From Sedimentitalea arenosa (lineage in GTDB: Bacteria > Pseudomonadota > Alphaproteobacteria > Rhodobacterales > Rhodobacteraceae), in NCBI RefSeq assembly GCF_016428585.1, contig NZ_JAELVR010000006.1:1-64000 (forward strand): a stretch of DNA of 64,000 bases. Direction: 5' to 3'. This document shows positions 61,899 to 64,000 of this stretch, piece by piece. The position numbers were made by a program, and so were the translations under genes. Under the pieces are notes generated by a model. It saw only the letters and a program-made list of their open reading frames with translations, did not search any database and had not been told where the DNA came from. Positions within the stretch are counted from its first letter, which is position 1. Each line of letters starts with the position of its first letter.

Positions 61899-62678
61899 TC
61901 AGCGCCCCTTCCAGACCGGATCGCGCTTCTCGGCGAAGGCCCGCGCACCCTCCAGCTGGTCTTCCGAGGCATAGAGCGTATCGACACTGGCCAGTTGCCG
62001 CCGCGTGATCCGGTTCATCGCGTCCTGGAACTTCGAGTCCTCCGCATCGCGCACGATTTCCTTGATCGCGGCATAAACCAGCGGCGGGCCGCTCGCCAGA
62101 ACTTCCGCCAAGGCGCGTGCGCGCTCCATCAGGCGCGCGGCCGGAACGATCTCGTTCACCAGCCCCCACCGATGCGCCTCCTCCGCATCGAACCAGCGCC
62201 CGGTCAGCAGCAATTCCATCGCTACATGGTAGGGAATCCGCTTGGGCAGTTTCACGCTGGCCGCGTCCGCCACCGTGCCCGACCGGATCTCGGGAAGCGC
62301 GAAGGTGGCGTGATCCGCCGCCAGGATCATGTCGGCGCTCAGCGCCAGCTCCAGGCCACCGCCACAGGCAATGCCGTTGACCGCCGCGATCACCGGCTTG
62401 TTCATGCCGCGCAGCTCCTGCAGGCCGCCGAAGCCTCCGACCCCGTAGTCGCCATCCACGGCATCGCCGTCCGCCGCCGCCTTCAGATCCCATCCGGGGC
62501 AAAAGAATTTCTCGCCCGCCCCTGTCAGGATCGCCACCCGCAGGTCCGGGTCATCGCGAAAATCTCGAAATGCGTCGCCCATGATCCGGCTGGTCACCAG
62601 GTCGATCGCGTTGGCCTTGGGCCGGTCCAGCGTCACGGTCAGGATCGCGCCGTCGCGCTCGGTTTTCACGGGTGTCAT
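61899..62678 (-). CDS. Enoyl-CoA hydratase/isomerase family, carnitinyl-CoA dehydratase-like
   Basis: A 259-residue crotonase-fold enzyme. AVNGIACGGGLELALSADMILA forms the oxyanion hole and FALPEIRSGTVADAASVKLPKRIPYHVAMELLLTGRWFDAEEAHRWGLVNE carries active-site residues. The closest subfamily by eye is CaiD-like. The ATG overlaps the stop of the acyl-CoA synthetase (ATGA), so they act together on an acyl-CoA, perhaps carnitine- or short-chain-derived. Confidence 0.85.
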   Translation of the reverse strand: MTPVKTERDGAILTVTLDRPKANAIDLVTSRIMGDAFRDFRDDPDLRVAILTGAGEKFFCPGWDLKAAADGDAVDGDYGVGGFGGLQELRGMNKPVIAAVNGIACGGGLELALSADMILAADHATFALPEIRSGTVADAASVKLPKRIPYHVAMELLLTGRWFDAEEAHRWGLVNEIVPAARLMERARALAEVLASGPPLVYAAIKEIVRDAEDSKFQDAMNRITRRQLASVDTLYASEDQLEGARAFAEKRDPVWKGR

Positions 62679-64000
62679 GCTCTGGCCTTTCGTATCAATG
62701 CGTCCACCGCAACCGCCCGGTCGGGCGTGCAGATCAACGGGTTGATCTCAACTTCGCCAACAGTGTCGGCATTTGCAATCACATAGGACTGAACCGCGTC
62801 GACCGCGCGGCAGATCGCGTCGATATCCGCACCCGGGCGCCCCCGGTATCCACGCAGGAGCGGCGCGCAGTTCAGTCGCGCCAGCGCCGCCCTGACCGCC
62901 TCGGGGCCACTCGGCACCAGCAGCGACACGGTATCGCGCAAAAGCTCGGTCAAGACGCCGCCGGCACCCAGCGTCAACACGTAGCCATGCGCCGGATCAC
63001 GGACCACGCCCACCAGCAGCTCCGCCACCCCGTCCGTCACCATCTCCTCGATCAAAACCCGCGCGGTCCCGGCCGCCTCCGCCGCCACCGGCACCTCCTC
63101 GGGCGCAAGCCCCAGACGGACTCCGCCGCTGTCGGACTTGTGCGCCATCCCCACGCCCTTGAGCGCCAGCGGTCCCGATAGCGTCCGCGCCAGACGCAAC
63201 AGATCGTCGGCAACCGTCCCCTCGCGGCAGGCCGGCACGCAGAGCCCATGCGCCGCCAGCTCTGCCTTGGCCTCGGACTCGCTCAGCAGCGCATCCGCCG
63301 CCGCCCGTCCGGCCAACAGGACCGGCGGCTGCGGCGGCGAAACCGGGCGGGACACGGCAGAGATCGCCGCGACGGCCTCGCTCAACCCCGCCATTGGCAC
63401 CACGCCCCGCTCCAGCAGAGCCACCGCCGTCGCTTCGGGCATCAGCTCGGGCAATGTCGAAACGACGGCAATGGGTCGCCCGGTGCGCTCGCGAACCGCG
63501 ACCGCGGCCTCGGTGGCACAGGACCAGTCGCTCGCATCCGTATGGGGATAATCCACGATACTCAGGGTCAGGTCGACTTGCGGTCCGGTCATCGCCGACC
63601 AGGCCTGCGTCATCGCCTCGGTGTCGCGCCAGATATAGGTGTGGTAGTCCAGCGGGTTCGAGCGCGCGACCATCGGCCCGAGCGCCTGCGCCAGATCGGC
63701 CTCCTGCGTCTCGGTCAAGGGGGGCAGCTCCAGACCGTTCACCGCCGCCGTGTCGGCGAAAAGGCTCGCCTCGCCCCCGGAGCAGCTGATCGACGCGACC
63801 CGGCGCGACGGCAGCCTTCCGACGCAATGCAACAACTTCAACGCCTCGAGGAACTCGACCACCCCATCCACCCGGGCGATCCCCAACCGATCGAGGAAGG
63901 CCGCGGCCCCCGCGTCGCTGCCGGCGAGTGACGCCGTGTGCGACACCGTCGCCCGCTGCGCCTGTTCGGAGCGCCCCACCTTCAACGCGACCAACGGAAT
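62675..64000 (-). CDS. Acetate--CoA ligase (ADP-forming)-type acyl-CoA synthetase, 3' part
   Basis: At least 442 residues; the start is beyond the right edge. HTASLAGSDAGAAAFLDRLGI is the middle of the ligase-CoA domain. The C-terminal ATP-grasp half has AKAELAAHGLCVPACREG, GPLALKGVGMAHKSDSGGVRLGL and VGEVEINPLICTPDRAVAVDALI. These enzymes make acyl-CoA from a carboxylate, ATP and CoA, giving ADP. Coupled to the downstream enoyl-CoA hydratase gene. Confidence 0.9.
   Translation of the reverse strand: MPLVALKVGRSEQAQRATVSHTASLAGSDAGAAAFLDRLGIARVDGVVEFLEALKLLHCVGRLPSRRVASISCSGGEASLFADTAAVNGLELPPLTETQEADLAQALGPMVARSNPLDYHTYIWRDTEAMTQAWSAMTGPQVDLTLSIVDYPHTDASDWSCATEAAVAVRERTGRPIAVVSTLPELMPEATAVALLERGVVPMAGLSEAVAAISAVSRPVSPPQPPVLLAGRAAADALLSESEAKAELAAHGLCVPACREGTVADDLLRLARTLSGPLALKGVGMAHKSDSGGVRLGLAPEEVPVAAEAAGTARVLIEEMVTDGVAELLVGVVRDPAHGYVLTLGAGGVLTELLRDTVSLLVPSGPEAVRAALARLNCAPLLRGYRGRPGADIDAICRAVDAVQSYVIANADTVGEVEINPLICTPDRAVAVDALIRKARA

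Overview
The window looks like chromosome of a Rhodobacteraceae (Roseobacter-group) alphaproteobacterium. The case rests on gene content: a divergent bhcR/bhcABCD beta-hydroxyaspartate cluster, a malyl-CoA lyase of the Mcl1 type, a petP-petR regulator pair, a TIGR02300 (FYDLN) protein beside a tRNA-Ala, CtrA-type boxes in front of flagellar genes, and four copies of a short GATGAAG-type intergenic repeat. Family and genus are inferred from content only; no ribosomal RNA is present.

Positions 1-13075 are an accessory region that ends at the 3' end of tRNA-Ala(GGC). From the left it holds the edge of an IS5-type insertion sequence, a four-gene LlaJI/McrBC-like restriction-modification operon (one m5C and one adenine-type methyltransferase plus McrB- and McrC-like subunits), a gene-free kilobase packed with short hairpins and repeated TTTGTACTACAAA sites, a small cREC/phosphatase/unknown cassette, an orphan TraG/VirD4 coupling protein with small companions, and a large serine recombinase whose last codons lie inside the tRNA. 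It reads as an integrative or mobilisable element, or the remains of one. No relaxase or type IV secretion channel is in view and its left end is not identified.

Positions 13076-24000 are mostly core genome: small regulators, rplT-rpmI, pyruvate kinase, N-formylglutamate amidohydrolase, and a dgcN-dgcA-D-aminotransferase cluster for D-amino-acid use. Positions 24000-30000 carry carbon genes: Mcl1 and a DabA-DabB inorganic-carbon uptake pair with a divergent LysR regulator. Positions 30170-36060 are a motB-flgE-flgK-flgL-flgI flagellar block with a perfect CtrA-type box in front of motB. Positions 36113-40381 encode an RND efflux pump and its adaptor.

At 40657-46068 a single 1803-residue protein joins two alpha/beta-hydrolase modules, each with a plausible Ser-Asp-His triad, to a caspase-like CHAT domain and a TPR-like tail. 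It has no obvious partner gene and is the most unusual object in the window. Next to it, 46085-51578 is the complete beta-hydroxyaspartate cycle (bhcABCD plus bhcR), which turns glyoxylate into oxaloacetate. Together with Mcl1 this points to an organism that handles C2 compounds such as glycolate and glyoxylate.

The right part (51547-64000) has tRNA-Gly(TCC), a class V aminotransferase, ilvE, petP-petR, a histone-deacetylase-like gene, the xseB-ispA-dxs isoprenoid operon, a frameshifted mrr-type restriction gene, an epimerase, a methyltransferase, and an enoyl-CoA hydratase coupled to an acyl-CoA synthetase that runs off the window.
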